A stretch of 64,000 nucleotides of DNA from Anaerotruncus colihominis (GTDB lineage Bacteria; Bacillota; Clostridia; Oscillospirales; Ruminococcaceae), in the NCBI GenBank assembly GCA_025146135.1, contig CP102255.1:1054001-1118000 (forward strand). Reading direction: 5' to 3'. Of the stretch, positions 55,496 to 64,000 are shown in pieces. The notes under the pieces were generated by a model. The model was given only the letters and a program-made list of their open reading frames with translations, was not told the DNA's origin and ran no database searches. The translations under genes and the position numbers were made by a program. Position 1 is the first letter of the stretch, and every line of letters begins with the position of its first letter.

Positions 55496-56747
55496 AAACA
55501 TCGCCCTTGCGGTTGCCGGACTGCGCGCCAATAAAATGCGTGCGCTTCTTACGATGCTGGGCATCATCATCGGCATCGGGTCGGTTATCACGATCGTCAC
55601 GCTTGGCGACGCGATGACGGGCGCGGTTATGGACGTATTCAATTCGCTCGGCGCCAACAGCATCCAGATCTATATCAACGATAAGCCCGACGAAAACGGC
55701 AATATTGATTGGTCGCGTCCTTACGAGGACAGCGATTATATCTCAGACGAGATGATAGACGCATATAAGGAGCGGTTCGGCAGCAAGGTCGAAGCCCTGG
55801 CTGTTTCAGAGAGCGTCGGCAACGGGCAGGCGCAGAATGGCCGCCGCCAGGCGCAGGCACAGGTAATCGGCGTCAACGATAATGCGCTCGGCATCCAGAA
55901 TATCGATATCGTTGCAGGACACGATTTAAACGAGCGTGAGGTCGGCGCGGGCAAATACGTCGCTGTGATCTCCGACGCGTTTGTTGAGGATCTGTTTCCG
56001 AATACGACGCCGCAGCAGGCGCTCGGACGCGAAGTGAAGCTGCGTGTTGCGCGCGGCCAATATACATTTACTGTTGTGGGCGTTTATCACTTTGAGGTCA
56101 ATGGTATGATGGCCGGAATGGTTGGCAGTACAACATCCAATTTATTTATCCCCGTTTCTGTCGCAAAGGAAATCGCAGATATTGACCGCGGCTATTCCGT
56201 CATACAAATCAAGGCGTCCTCCGAAGTGACGGATACGGTGGCGTTCGCACAGCAGTCGGAGGACTTCCTCAACAGGACCTTTTACCGCGACAACAATTAT
56301 GTCGAGCTGATGGCCATGAGTATGGACAGCATGCTCGACCAGATGACAAGCACAATGGACATGATGAAGGTGGTCGTTTCGGTCATCGCGGCGATCTCGC
56401 TGCTTGTCGGCGGTATCGGCGTCATGAACATCATGCTTGTTTCCGTCACGGAGCGGACGCGTGAAATCGGCACGCGTAAGGCGCTCGGCGCGAAGAATTC
56501 GGCGATCCGTATCCAGTTCATCGTGGAATCGATGATTATCTGCGTGATCGGCGGTGCGATTGGTGTGGTGCTCGGCACAACGCTTGGACGCGTCGGTTCC
56601 CTGGCGCTCGGTGCGGCGGCCTGGCCGTCGCCGTTTATCATCCTTGTGGCGGTCGGCTTCTCGATGGCAATCGGTATCTTTTTCGGTTATTATCCGGCCA
56701 ATAAGGCCGCGAAGCTCGATCCGATCGAGGCCCTGCGCTACGAATAA
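55482..56747 (+). CDS. MacB-type ABC transporter permease (FtsX family)
   Basis: This 421-aa protein has the MacB topology: one N-terminal helix (RALLTMLGIIIGIGSVITIV), a large extracytoplasmic domain (~50-280) and three C-terminal helices with GGIGVMNIMLVSVTERTREIGTRKALGA, the FtsX signature. The start at the ATG at 55482 has GGAGGAGG just upstream. The operon ends with the terminator at 56780. Confidence 0.95.
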   Translation: MQLFENIALAVAGLRANKMRALLTMLGIIIGIGSVITIVTLGDAMTGAVMDVFNSLGANSIQIYINDKPDENGNIDWSRPYEDSDYISDEMIDAYKERFGSKVEALAVSESVGNGQAQNGRRQAQAQVIGVNDNALGIQNIDIVAGHDLNEREVGAGKYVAVISDAFVEDLFPNTTPQQALGREVKLRVARGQYTFTVVGVYHFEVNGMMAGMVGSTTSNLFIPVSVAKEIADIDRGYSVIQIKASSEVTDTVAFAQQSEDFLNRTFYRDNNYVELMAMSMDSMLDQMTSTMDMMKVVVSVIAAISLLVGGIGVMNIMLVSVTERTREIGTRKALGAKNSAIRIQFIVESMIICVIGGAIGVVLGTTLGRVGSLALGAAAWPSPFIILVAVGFSMAIGIFFGYYPANKAAKLDPIEALRYE

Positions 56748-56779
56748 GCAGTTGGATGAAGCCCCATCCTCAAAAAGAT

Positions 56780-56837
56780 AGGCCCGGGCCGCGTGTCCCT
56801 CTGGTGCACTGCACTGAAGGACACGCGGCCCGGGCCT
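56780..56837 (+). terminator. Terminator of the MacAB-like operon
   Basis: A 19-bp perfect GC-rich stem (56780-56798 with 56819-56837) around a 20-nt loop, followed by TTATTTTTC. Confidence 0.9.
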
Positions 56838-56849
56838 TATTTTTCTGTA

Positions 56850-57005
56850 GCTTGCCCACTGTTCGCGGCACAGCCTGTAAGGCCGCAGTGTCAAACCCAC
56901 TGTTTGCGGCGCAGCCGGCTAAAGTTTTTTGGCATACCTTTTTTTCAAAAAAGGTATGAAGTTTTTCGCCGAGGCATTTTTTCAAAAAGGCCGGAAAAAG
57001 CGGGA
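56850..57005. repeat. Intergenic repeat-like region with a 21-bp direct repeat and palindrome
   Basis: CCCACTGTTCGCGGCACAGCC (about 56857-56877) and its 2-mismatch copy at about 56897-56917 form a direct repeat; then CATACC(T)n-C-(A)nGGTATG (56933-56958) forms a palindrome. The reverse complement of the second repeat resembles the GC-rich hairpin at 14385-14407. It is probably a dispersed non-coding repeat; the palindrome may also terminate the DUF1846 gene. Confidence 0.5.
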
Positions 57006-57011
57006 GGGGGG

Positions 57012-58496
57012 TCAGCCGTGGAACAGCTTTTTTGTCTGGTATTTTGGTTCGCAGGTGAGATTGACGCCAAGCTTGCGGAAGGTGGTGGAATCCACCTGTG
57101 AAAGAATGACGGTTGAATGCGCTTCGCAGCCGCGCAGCTTGGGAAGCTGCGCCATAGCCAGCTCGGCGGTTGGATTGGTCGCAGCGCAAATTGAAAGCGC
57201 AACAAGGATTTCATCAGTGTGCAGGCGCGGGTTGTGGTTGCCCAGATGTTTTGTTTTGAGGTTTTGAATCGGCTCGATAATGATCGGAGAAATGAGGTGA
57301 ATGTCTTTTTGAATCCCTCCGAGCACCTTGAGCGCGTTGAGCAAAGCGGCGGCCGAAGCGCCAAGCAAAGCCGAAGTTTTGCCGGAAACGACCCGTCCGT
57401 CCGGCAGCTCGATTGCGGCTGCGGGCATCCCGGTCGCTTCCGCTTTTTTCAGCGCGCAGGCGATGACGCTCCGATCCTCGATACAGGCGCCGGCCTGATT
57501 CATCAGAAGCTCAATTTTGTATACGTCGTTTTCATCGACAAATCCCTGCCGGAACCCACACCGCGCAGCATAGTAACGGCGGATAATTTCCTGCTTGGAC
57601 GCGTCGCAGACGGCTTCGTCGTCGATGATACAGCTCCCCGCCATATTGACGCCCATATCTGTCGGCGATTTGTAGGGGGAGCCGCCCGCAATTTTATCAA
57701 AGATTGCGTTGAGCACTGGAAAAACCTCAACATCGCGGTTGTAATTAACCGTTGTGATGCCATACGCCTCCAAATGAAACGGATCGATCATATTGACATC
57801 GTTGAGGTCGGCCGTGGCCGCTTCATAAGCAAGATTGACCGGATGCTTGAGCGGTAAATTCCAGATGGGAAACGTTTCAAACTTTGCATACCCGGCTTTG
57901 ATGCCGCGCTTGTATTCATGATAAAGCTGGGAAAGGCAGGTCGCCATTTTCCCGCTGCCGGGTCCCGGTGCGGTTACAACAACAAGCGACCGCTGCGTTT
58001 CAATATATTCGTTGCGGCCATAGCCCTCGTCGCTGACAATCAGCGGGATATTGGATGGATAACCCGCGATCGGATAATGCCGGTAGACGCGCAGCCCAAG
58101 CGATTCCAGGCGTTTCTGGAAGGCTTCAGCCGCCGGCTGCGCGTTGTATTGTGCAATTACAACGCTTCCCACGTACAGCCCGATGCCGCGAAACGCATCG
58201 ATCAGGCGCAGCACATCGAGATCATATGTAATGCCAAGATCGCCGCGCACCTTGTTTTTTTCAATATCCGACGCATTGATGACGACAACAATCTCGACAT
58301 CATCCTTCATATGCAGCAGCATGCGCACCTTGCTGTCCGGCTGAAACCCGGGGAGTACGCGCGCGGCGTGGTAATCGTCGAACAGCTTGCCGCCAAATTC
58401 AAGATAGAGTTTTCCTCCGAAACGCGCAATCCGCTCCTGGATATGCTCGGACTGTGTGCGCAGGTAGCGTTCATTGTCAAACCCGATTCGTTTCAT
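57012..58496 (-). CDS. DUF1846 family protein
   Basis: This 494-aa protein matches the DUF1846 family of Firmicutes: [18 protein letters not shown] at the start, [23 protein letters not shown] (a P-loop-like GPGSGK motif, about residue 178) and [15 protein letters not shown] in the middle. The function is unestablished; the P-loop-like segment suggests nucleotide binding. It lacks membrane segments and a signal. The ATG at 58496 follows TTGGAGG. It is a single gene. Confidence 0.93.
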   Translation of the reverse strand: MKRIGFDNERYLRTQSEHIQERIARFGGKLYLEFGGKLFDDYHAARVLPGFQPDSKVRMLLHMKDDVEIVVVINASDIEKNKVRGDLGITYDLDVLRLIDAFRGIGLYVGSVVIAQYNAQPAAEAFQKRLESLGLRVYRHYPIAGYPSNIPLIVSDEGYGRNEYIETQRSLVVVTAPGPGSGKMATCLSQLYHEYKRGIKAGYAKFETFPIWNLPLKHPVNLAYEAATADLNDVNMIDPFHLEAYGITTVNYNRDVEVFPVLNAIFDKIAGGSPYKSPTDMGVNMAGSCIIDDEAVCDASKQEIIRRYYAARCGFRQGFVDENDVYKIELLMNQAGACIEDRSVIACALKKAEATGMPAAAIELPDGRVVSGKTSALLGASAAALLNALKVLGGIQKDIHLISPIIIEPIQNLKTKHLGNHNPRLHTDEILVALSICAATNPTAELAMAQLPKLRGCEAHSTVILSQVDSTTFRKLGVNLTCEPKYQTKKLFHG

Positions 58497-58624
58497 TCTG
58501 CTTCCTCCAAATAACACTCTCCTGTAAAAAGCCGGCTGCATATCACAATTGGCGGATTTTTTAAAATAAAGAGCCGCCGACGGAAGATATGAAGCAGGCT
58601 CTGGCCGCAGCCACGCACTGGAAA

Positions 58625-58652
58625 AGCCCGGCGGAACCCATTCCGCCGGGCT
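58625..58652 (-). terminator. Terminator after fba
   Basis: AGCCCGGCGGAA (58625-58636) pairs perfectly with TTCCGCCGGGCT (58641-58652), 4-nt loop, followed by TTTTCC on the minus strand. Confidence 0.88.
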
Positions 58653-58675
58653 GTCTGCACGTTGGGTGCGGCAGC

Positions 58676-59611
58676 TTACGCCTTACCGGCGCAGCCAAGC
58701 ACTTCATTGATCTTATGAGAAACCATGTCCTTGACGGCGGTGCGGGCAGGTGTCAGATACTGACGCGGATCGAAATGATCCGGATGCTCGGCAAAGTATT
58801 TGCGGATCGCAGCCGTCATGGCGACGCGCACATCGGAATCGATGTTGATTTTGCAGACGGCCATCGAAGCGGCCTTGCGGAGCATATCCTCCGGAATGCC
58901 GATGGCGTCCGGCATCTGGCCGCCATACTGGTTGATGACCTTGACCAGATCCTGCGGGACAGACGAAGCGCCGTGCAGAACAATCGGGAAACCGGGCAGG
59001 CGGCGGCTGACCTCCTCGAGAATATCGAAGCGCAGCTGCGGCTTCTGGCCGGGTTTAAATTTGTATGCGCCGTGACTGGTGCCAATGGCAATGGCAAGCG
59101 AATCGACGCCGGTCTTGGTGACGAACTCCTCAACTTCGCCGGGATTTGTGAACTGCGCGTCGTCGGCGTGGACGTTGACATCGTCTTCGATGCCGGCCAG
59201 CTTGCCAAGCTCGGCCTCCACCACGACGCCGTGCGCATGGGCGTATTCGACAACCTTGCGCGTCTCGGCGATGTTGTCCTCAAAGCTGCGCGCGGATCCA
59301 TCGATCATAACGGACGTAAAGCCGCCGTCGATGCAGGTTTTGCAGATTTCGAAATCCGCGCCATGGTCAAGGTGCAGCGCGATCGGGATATCTGTGTCGG
59401 CGACAGCCGCCTCGACAAGCTTGACAAGATAGATATGCTTGGCATATTTGCGCGCGCCGGCGGAAACTTGGAGGATAACGGGCGCCTTCAGTTCGGAAGC
59501 CGCCTCTGTGATTCCCTGGACAATTTCCATGTTGTTGACGTTGAACGCACCAACGGCATAACCGCCCTCATATGCCTTTTTAAACATTTCGGTTGTTGTA
59601 ACCAACGGCAT
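58676..59611 (-). CDS. fba: Fructose-1,6-bisphosphate aldolase, class II
   Basis: This 311-aa zinc-dependent aldolase of glycolysis and gluconeogenesis splits fructose-1,6-bisphosphate into two triose phosphates. Zinc and active-site segments are [21 protein letters not shown] (with the ~GIEDDV loop), [12 protein letters not shown] and VLHGASSVP; the phosphate-binding KINIDSDVR is near the C-terminus. The start at the ATG at 59611 follows AAAGGAG. Its own promoter and terminator are visible, so it is a single-gene unit. Confidence 0.96.
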   Translation of the reverse strand: MPLVTTTEMFKKAYEGGYAVGAFNVNNMEIVQGITEAASELKAPVILQVSAGARKYAKHIYLVKLVEAAVADTDIPIALHLDHGADFEICKTCIDGGFTSVMIDGSARSFEDNIAETRKVVEYAHAHGVVVEAELGKLAGIEDDVNVHADDAQFTNPGEVEEFVTKTGVDSLAIAIGTSHGAYKFKPGQKPQLRFDILEEVSRRLPGFPIVLHGASSVPQDLVKVINQYGGQMPDAIGIPEDMLRKAASMAVCKINIDSDVRVAMTAAIRKYFAEHPDHFDPRQYLTPARTAVKDMVSHKINEVLGCAGKA

Positions 59612-59658
59612 GATAAACAACTCCTTTATTTTGAATGGATTATAGATTTCCCATTTTT

Positions 59659-59686
59659 ATTATACCATTTTCCTCACAAAAGACAA
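59659..59686 (-). promoter_or_regulatory. Promoter of fba
   Basis: On the minus strand: -35 TTGTCT (59681-59686), 16-bp spacer, -10 TATAAT (59659-59664). Confidence 0.75.
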
Positions 59687-59780
59687 CCGCTTTTGCAGGC
59701 TCCCAAGGACTTTTTTTGACGCTCTCGCGCATAGAAAGCGGTGTTAACGCCTTGTTTGCGTAAATTTCCAAATGGAATAC

Positions 59781-59820
59781 AAACAATCCCCGCCGCATAA
59801 AACTGCGGCGGGGATTGTTT
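59781..59820 (-). terminator. Terminator of amino-acid ABC operon 2
   Basis: A 17-bp perfect stem (59781-59797 with 59804-59820) begins within the ATPase stop codon and is followed on the minus strand by TTTG. Confidence 0.85.
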
Positions 59821-60556
59821 AAGCCTGCAAATAACGCGAAAGAAACTCGCGCGTGCGTTCGTTTTTTGGGGCGGTAAAAATCTGCTCGGGCGATCCTTCC
59901 TCGAGGATGATGCCGCTGTCCATAAAGACGACGCGCGAGGAAACGTCCCGCGCAAAGCCCATCTCATGCGTGACAACAATCATTGTCAGCCCTGTTTTGG
60001 CAAGCCCTTTCATGACCTCGAGTACGTCGCCGACCATCTCGGGATCAAGCGCGGAGGTCGGCTCGTCGAACAGAAGAATTTCCGGATCCATGCACAACGC
60101 GCGCGCGATTGCGACGCGCTGGCGCTGTCCGCCTGAAAGCTGTGCGGGCGACGCGCCCGCGAACTGGGACATACCGACCTTTTCAAGAAAAGCCTCGGCT
60201 TTTTTCTGGCTTTCCTCACGACTGCGTTTGAGTACGGTCATCTGGCCGATCATGCAGTTTTTAAGCACGCTCATGTTGTTAAAGAGGTTAAAGGATTGGA
60301 ACACCATGCCGACGCTTGCGCGGTGTTTATTGATATCGATGTCGCCCTTGAGGATGTCCTTACCGTGAATCAAGATCTCGCCGGCATCGGGAATCTCAAG
60401 CAGATTAATACAACGCAGCAGCGTCGATTTACCGCTTCCCGACGAACCGATCACCGTGATGACATCGCCCTTATCGATATGAAATTGAATATCATTGAGC
60501 ACCTCAAGCCGTCCGAAGTGCTTGCGGAGGTTTTTGATTTCAACAAGATGCTCCAT
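59819..60556 (-). CDS. Polar amino-acid ABC transporter, ATP-binding protein (GlnQ-like, system 2)
   Basis: This 245-aa ATPase has Walker [10 protein letters not shown], signature [16 protein letters not shown], Walker [16 protein letters not shown] and switch His VTHEMGFA. I take the ATG at 60556, 8 nt after GGAG; a GTG just before it is possible. It is the last gene of the second binding protein-permease-ATPase operon and closely resembles the system-1 ATPase. Confidence 0.95.
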   Translation of the reverse strand: MEHLVEIKNLRKHFGRLEVLNDIQFHIDKGDVITVIGSSGSGKSTLLRCINLLEIPDAGEILIHGKDILKGDIDINKHRASVGMVFQSFNLFNNMSVLKNCMIGQMTVLKRSREESQKKAEAFLEKVGMSQFAGASPAQLSGGQRQRVAIARALCMDPEILLFDEPTSALDPEMVGDVLEVMKGLAKTGLTMIVVTHEMGFARDVSSRVVFMDSGIILEEGSPEQIFTAPKNERTREFLSRYLQA

Positions 60557-60561
60557 CACAC

Positions 60562-61335
60562 TTACTCCTTCCGCGATTGATTGGTTTTTCCTGCTGCAAG
60601 ACGGGCTTCCGGGACCGTTTGTGACGACGGATAGCTCGACGGCGCGCGTCCCATGCGCTTTTCAATCACATGCAGGATGCGGGTCGTTGTAAAGGTCAAT
60701 ATAAGATAGATTAAAGCCGTAACCAAAAATGTGGCGGTGAAATCAAAGATGCTGCCCGCGATCTTGTTTGACTGGAAAAACAGCTCTGTTACAGAGATTG
60801 CGTTGAGGACGGACGAATCCTTAATATTGACGACGAATTCGTTTCCGATGGCGGGGAAAGCGTTCTTGATGCCCTGCGGCAAAACGACGTGCAGCATCGT
60901 CTGCGCGGAGGTCATGCCGATGCTGCGCGCAGCCTCGGTCTGGCCAACATCGACAGATTGGATGCCGGAACGCAGAATTTCCGCCATATAAGCGCCGGTA
61001 TTGATCGAAATAATGCAGATACCGGCGACGACGGGCGTCCAGTTAAAGACAGACTTCAACCCGTAGTAAAGAAACACCGCCTGCACCATCATCGGCGTGC
61101 CGCGGAAGAATTCGATATAAACACAAGCGATCACATTGACGATGCGCTTCACAATTTTTGTGGCGAATGAATCGCGCGGCTCGATTTTTGAGGAGATCGA
61201 CCGCGCGCTGCCGACGATCAGACCGATCACAAGGCCGATGATTGTTCCGGTCAGAGAAACAAGAAGCGTGATCTTGATGCCGGCCCAGAACATGGGCCAG
61301 TATTTCCCAGCGATTTGGACGGCGGATGCAAGCAT
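60562..61335 (-). CDS. Polar amino-acid ABC transporter, permease (system 2)
   Basis: This 257-aa permease has about five helices, the family start [24 protein letters not shown] and the EAA loop [22 protein letters not shown]. It has a longer first cytoplasmic loop and C-terminal basic tail than the system-1 permease. It is 5 nt upstream of the ATPase gene and separated from the binding-protein gene by a repeat-filled 311-bp gap. Confidence 0.94.
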   Translation of the reverse strand: MLASAVQIAGKYWPMFWAGIKITLLVSLTGTIIGLVIGLIVGSARSISSKIEPRDSFATKIVKRIVNVIACVYIEFFRGTPMMVQAVFLYYGLKSVFNWTPVVAGICIISINTGAYMAEILRSGIQSVDVGQTEAARSIGMTSAQTMLHVVLPQGIKNAFPAIGNEFVVNIKDSSVLNAISVTELFFQSNKIAGSIFDFTATFLVTALIYLILTFTTTRILHVIEKRMGRAPSSYPSSQTVPEARLAAGKTNQSRKE

Positions 61336-61360
61336 ATTTAAACAACCCTACCTCTTTTAT

Positions 61361-61517
61361 GGCTTATTTGAAAATAGAATCATTGCCGGCTTGTTTGCAG
61401 ACAGCAGGAGAATGCAAGGCAATAAATGCGGGAGTCCTTTCGGATTCCGAGGCCATTTAACGCGGCATTCGCTGCTGTTTGTAGAATAAGACGGAAATTC
61501 TGATTCTTCAAACAGCC
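61361..61517. repeat. ~157-bp imperfect palindromic repeat element
   Basis: Outer arms GGCTTATTTGAAAATAGAATCA (61361-61382) and TGATTCTTCAAACAGCC (61501-61517) are inverted repeats; inner arms TGCAGACAGCAGGAGAATGC and GCATTCGCTGCTGTTTGTA also pair; the centre is a small hairpin, GGAGTCC-TTTC-GGATTCC, at 61431-61448. All are concentric about 61439. Parts recur at 14332-14369 and, for the outer end, at 32696-32712. The shape is MITE- or REP-like, with no coding capacity. Confidence 0.65.
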
Positions 61518-61543
61518 CCTAGTCAACTTTTATGAAAGACATC

Positions 61544-61614
61544 GGCCAAAGCCGGTATCCTCCGGCTTTGGCCACGTGGCGTCCTCTGTTCAGCCTCCCG
61601 CTTACAGCGGGAGG
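61544..61614 (-). terminator. Two hairpins after the system-2 binding-protein gene
   Basis: A 12-bp perfect stem at 61544-61555/61562-61573 and an 8-bp perfect stem, CCTCCCGC/GCGGGAGG, at 61594-61601/61607-61614. They follow the binding-protein stop and probably reduce read-through to the permease or stabilise the upstream message. Confidence 0.6.
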
Positions 61615-61646
61615 TTTTAAATTGGCGCTTGTCGCTGAAAACGCCT

Positions 61647-62552
61647 TTATTCCTGCGCCGGCTGGCGGCTGGTGGCGTCGATCATCCACTGCTGGCGATC
61701 CTCCTCGGAGACGGAGGCCAGCGCGCCCTGGATGGCGTCGAGCAGAGCGGTGTTGCCCTTCTTGACGGCTATGGAAACGGAGGTGTCGGCCTCAAAGCCG
61801 CTGCCCTCGGCAAACTCGACGTATGTCAGATCCGGATTGCTGGCGACAACGCCGGCTGCAACAGGCAGTTCGGCTGTGAGCGCATCGACCTCGCCGCTCT
61901 GAAGCGCGACAACCATCAGCGGATAAGTGGCCAGCGGCGTGACATGGTCGACGCCCTCGATCTGGTCAATAACGGTGTCGTAAAGCGTGTTGAGCTGACC
62001 CTGCACCTTGCGGCCGGATAGATCCTGGATGCTTGTGATGTTCGTCAGGTCGCTGTCCTTGCGCACGATGACGACCATCTTGCTTTCATAGTACGGGTCG
62101 GTAAAATCGACGTTTTCCCTGCGCTCGGGCGTGGCAGTCATGCCGGCGATGATCGCGTCAATCTCGCCGTTGTTGACAGCCGGCTCAAGCCCTTCCCAGG
62201 CGATCGGCTTGACGAGCAGCTCCAGGCCGAGCTGCTCGGCGATGTATTTGCCCATGACGACATCATAACCATCCGCGTAGGAGGCGCTGCCAATATCGAC
62301 AGCCGTGTCCGTTTTTTCAAGCTGTGTCCAGTTAAACGGCGCATAAGCGCATTCCATGCCGATTATGAATTTACCCGGGGTTACGGTTGTGAGGGACGCA
62401 TCGCCGCCTGCGGCTTCGCTTCCCGCAGCCTGGGAGGCGGCGGGCGCGGCGGGAGATGCCGCGGAAGGCGCGCTGCTGGATGAGGAACCGGAACTGCACC
62501 CGGCCGCGAGCATCATGGCGGCGGCGAGAGCGCATACAAACAACTTTTTCAT
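61647..62552 (-). CDS. Amino-acid ABC transporter substrate-binding lipoprotein (system 2)
   Basis: This 301-aa family-3 solute-binding protein has a lipoprotein signal (lipobox LAAGC, Cys at about 19), a long Ser/Ala/Pro linker (~20-52) and the two-lobe fold: FIIGMECAYAPFNWTQ, GMTATPERRENVDFTDPYY and KVQGQLNTLYDTVIDQ. The start at the ATG at 62552 follows AGGAGAG. It is the first gene of operon 2; the ligand is unknown. Compared with the system-1 protein it has a longer linker. Confidence 0.95.
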   Translation of the reverse strand: MKKLFVCALAAAMMLAAGCSSGSSSSSAPSAASPAAPAASQAAGSEAAGGDASLTTVTPGKFIIGMECAYAPFNWTQLEKTDTAVDIGSASYADGYDVVMGKYIAEQLGLELLVKPIAWEGLEPAVNNGEIDAIIAGMTATPERRENVDFTDPYYESKMVVIVRKDSDLTNITSIQDLSGRKVQGQLNTLYDTVIDQIEGVDHVTPLATYPLMVVALQSGEVDALTAELPVAAGVVASNPDLTYVEFAEGSGFEADTSVSIAVKKGNTALLDAIQGALASVSEEDRQQWMIDATSRQPAQE

Positions 62553-62673
62553 TTTTTCATTCTCTCCTGTGCTTTGTTTTTGTGTGCAATCGAAGCTGCC
62601 GGTCAAGATCTGTTTTCTAAAACAGGAACACCGGACGGCCCCAAATTTTTGCTAGGGAAAACCCTTCTGTTAC

Positions 62674-62702
62674 AGTTTATGTTGATGGCGCGGTAAAGTC
62701 AA
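62674..62702 (-). promoter_or_regulatory. Promoter of amino-acid ABC operon 2
   Basis: On the minus strand: -35 TTGACT (62697-62702), 17-bp spacer, -10 TAAACT (62674-62679). Confidence 0.65.
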
Positions 62703-62797
62703 GAGTTTTTGCAGGTTTCTGTATGTTTTCATCATAGAAACGTATTTTTTACCGATTATATTTTGCATATATGCACGATTTTTTGCAAGAAAAAAAA

Positions 62798-62840
62798 CCG
62801 GGCGGTTCATTTCGGCAACAGCGCGAAACGTTCCGCCCGG
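62798..62840 (-). terminator. Terminator of hydF
   Basis: CCGGGCGG (62798-62805) pairs with CCGCCCGG (62833-62840) and encloses a small hairpin; on the minus strand the stem is followed by at least seven T residues. It lies about 42 nt after the hydF stop. Confidence 0.85.
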
Positions 62841-62881
62841 CGCAGGCGCGCGTCCCGGAAAAACAGGCTTTGACGCGGCCC

Positions 62882-64000
62882 TCAATATGCAATCCGGTCG
62901 AGGATGCCGCCGAGCTTGGCCAGCGCGACGCCGTAATTTGTGATCGGCACGCCCGCCGCGCGCGCTTTCTCAATGCGCGCGAGCACATAGCGGCGGTTGA
63001 ACATGCACGCGCCGCAGTGGATAATCAGGGAATAACCGCTTAAATCGTCCGGGAAATCCGGTCCGCTGACTATGTCGACGGCAAGCTCCCCGCTGATACG
63101 CGCGCGCAGAAGGCGCGGCAGCTTGACGCGCCCAATATCCTCCTCGAGCGGGGCGTGCGTGCATGCCTCGGCGATCAGCACGCGGGAATCCTTTGTCAGC
63201 GCGTCGATGGCGGCGGCGCCCTCAACAAACGCGTTGATATCGCCCTTGACACCGGCCATCAGCACGGAAAACGAGGTGAGCAGCGTTTCAGGCGGCTTTT
63301 TGGCATAGACCTGGGGAAACGCCTGGGAGTCGGTGATGATCAGGCGCGGCGGGCGCGCCAGCGCGGCAAGCCCCGCGTCGAGCTTGTCCGCTGTGACGCC
63401 TATAACGACGCAGCGGTTGTCGAGCAAATCGCGGATCGTCTGTACCTGCGGCAGGATCAGGCGTCCCTTGGGCGCCTGGATGTCCTGCGGCATGACGAGC
63501 AGCACGACGTCGCCGTCGCTGACAAGCCCGCCGGTGACGCTCTTTTTCTCGTAATCCTCCGGCATCTGGCGGATGACGGCCTCGATCACATCCTTGACGC
63601 CGGCGCCGTCCTTTGCCGAGGCGACGACTGGGAACAGCCCGAACGCGGTGTGCACGGCCTCGGCGATTTCCGGCACATTTGGCAGGATATCCGCCTTGTT
63701 TACAACGGCGACGACCGGCGTTTTCTGCGCGCGCAGCGCGCCGATCCATTCCTGTTCCTGCGTCAGGTCGGCATCACAGAACAGCATGATGGCGACATCC
63801 GTCTTTGCGAGCGCGTCGCGCGTTTTTTCAATACGCAGCGCGCCGAGAGATCCCTCGTCGTCGAAGCCGGCCGTATCAATCAGCATACACGGTCCGATCC
63901 CATGAATTTCCATCGCCTTATAGACCGGGTCGGTCGTCGTGCCCGCTATGTCGGACGTGACGGCCGTGTTCTGCCCGGTGATGGCGTTGATCAGCGACGA
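62882..64000 (-). CDS. hydF: [FeFe]-hydrogenase maturation GTPase HydF (5' partial)
   Basis: The frame is open to the right edge, so the N-terminus with the first part of the P-loop is missing; 372 codons are visible, beginning SSLINAITGQ (end of G1). The GTPase domain has DIAGTTTDP (G2), LIDTAGFDDEG (G3) and VVNKADI (G4). The C-terminal cluster domain carries the [4Fe-4S] Cys ligands in EACTHAP and HCGACMFN. HydF is the scaffold that delivers the diiron subcluster to HydA, so this organism should also have HydE, HydG and an [FeFe]-hydrogenase outside the window. Confidence 0.96.
   Translation of the reverse strand, partial: SSLINAITGQNTAVTSDIAGTTTDPVYKAMEIHGIGPCMLIDTAGFDDEGSLGALRIEKTRDALAKTDVAIMLFCDADLTQEQEWIGALRAQKTPVVAVVNKADILPNVPEIAEAVHTAFGLFPVVASAKDGAGVKDVIEAVIRQMPEDYEKKSVTGGLVSDGDVVLLVMPQDIQAPKGRLILPQVQTIRDLLDNRCVVIGVTADKLDAGLAALARPPRLIITDSQAFPQVYAKKPPETLLTSFSVLMAGVKGDINAFVEGAAAIDALTKDSRVLIAEACTHAPLEEDIGRVKLPRLLRARISGELAVDIVSGPDFPDDLSGYSLIIHCGACMFNRRYVLARIEKARAAGVPITNYGVALAKLGGILDRIAY

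Larger units (their letters stand above)
61336..61646. other. 311-bp gap inside amino-acid ABC operon 2
   Basis: There is no gene here. It is filled by a ~157-bp imperfect palindromic element (61361-61517) and two tight hairpins (61544-61573 and 61594-61614). This is unusually long for the inside of an operon. Confidence 0.8.
62553..62881. other. 329-bp intergenic region before amino-acid ABC operon 2
   Basis: It holds the operon-2 promoter, a ~115-nt leader with an AGGG-AAAA-CCCT mini-hairpin, an AT-rich middle of about 70 bp in which I see nothing, and the hydF terminator. Confidence 0.6.

Noticed and set aside
58589..59719. 376-codon plus-strand frame opposite fba
   Set aside because: Antisense to fba, and it crosses the fba promoter and terminator.

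Overview
The window looks like chromosome from a moderately GC-rich anaerobic Clostridia bacterium, most likely an Oscillospiraceae/Ruminococcaceae-type gut organism. This is inferred from gene content, not from any database search. The pointers are the order hrcA-grpE-dnaK-dnaJ-prmA-rsmE behind a CIRCE operator, a V-type (not F-type) ATPase operon, HydF for [FeFe]-hydrogenase maturation, rubrerythrin with a PerR/Fur-type regulator, a C5-pathway tetrapyrrole operon with a CobA-HemD fusion, and many strong AGGAGG-type ribosome binding sites with several TTG starts. I see no rRNA, tRNA, CRISPR array or transposase.

Layout. 1-2.8 kb: the end of an NHLP-type peptide-export ABC transporter, a STAS anti-sigma antagonist, and a divergent small ORF whose C-terminus resembles a RiPP leader. 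2.8-7.6 kb: an RND efflux pump with its adaptor (minus strand). 7.9-14.2 kb: a minus-strand tetrapyrrole operon hemA-sirC-hemC-cobA/hemD-hemB-hemL that leads to uroporphyrinogen III and on to siroheme/cobalamin precursors. 14.4-19.1 kb: a secreted serpin, a repeat-containing surface protein and an HPr-like protein. 19.3-25.9 kb: the heat-shock operon and two methyltransferases. 26-30 kb: a D,D-carboxypeptidase, an unknown membrane protein, a GT-C-like glycosyltransferase, a zinc-phospholipase-like protein and a permuted-papain-like protein.

30.1-32.5 kb: a polar amino-acid ABC operon. 32.7-34.6 kb: a lipoprotein GH3 hexosaminidase. 35-39.9 kb: livJ-H-M-G-F for branched-chain amino acids. 40-43.4 kb: a YbaK-type deacylase, a GH13 enzyme fused to a DUF1653 domain, and a perR-rubrerythrin pair with a clear promoter and operator. 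43.5-52.2 kb: a nine-gene V-type ATPase operon whose proteolipid carries the Na+-binding residue set. 52.9-56.7 kb: a MacAB-like ABC efflux operon behind a near-consensus promoter. 57-59.6 kb: a DUF1846 protein and class II fructose-bisphosphate aldolase. 59.8-62.6 kb: a second polar amino-acid ABC operon. 62.9 kb to the edge: partial hydF.

The window is mostly ordinary core metabolism, transport and envelope functions. The less ordinary parts are the left-edge peptide-export neighbourhood, the GH13-DUF1653 fusion, a ~157-bp imperfect palindromic intergenic element with partial relatives elsewhere in the window, two very long perfect terminator palindromes with shared outer arms, and hairpins between the binding-protein gene and the rest of the operon in all three solute-binding ABC systems.
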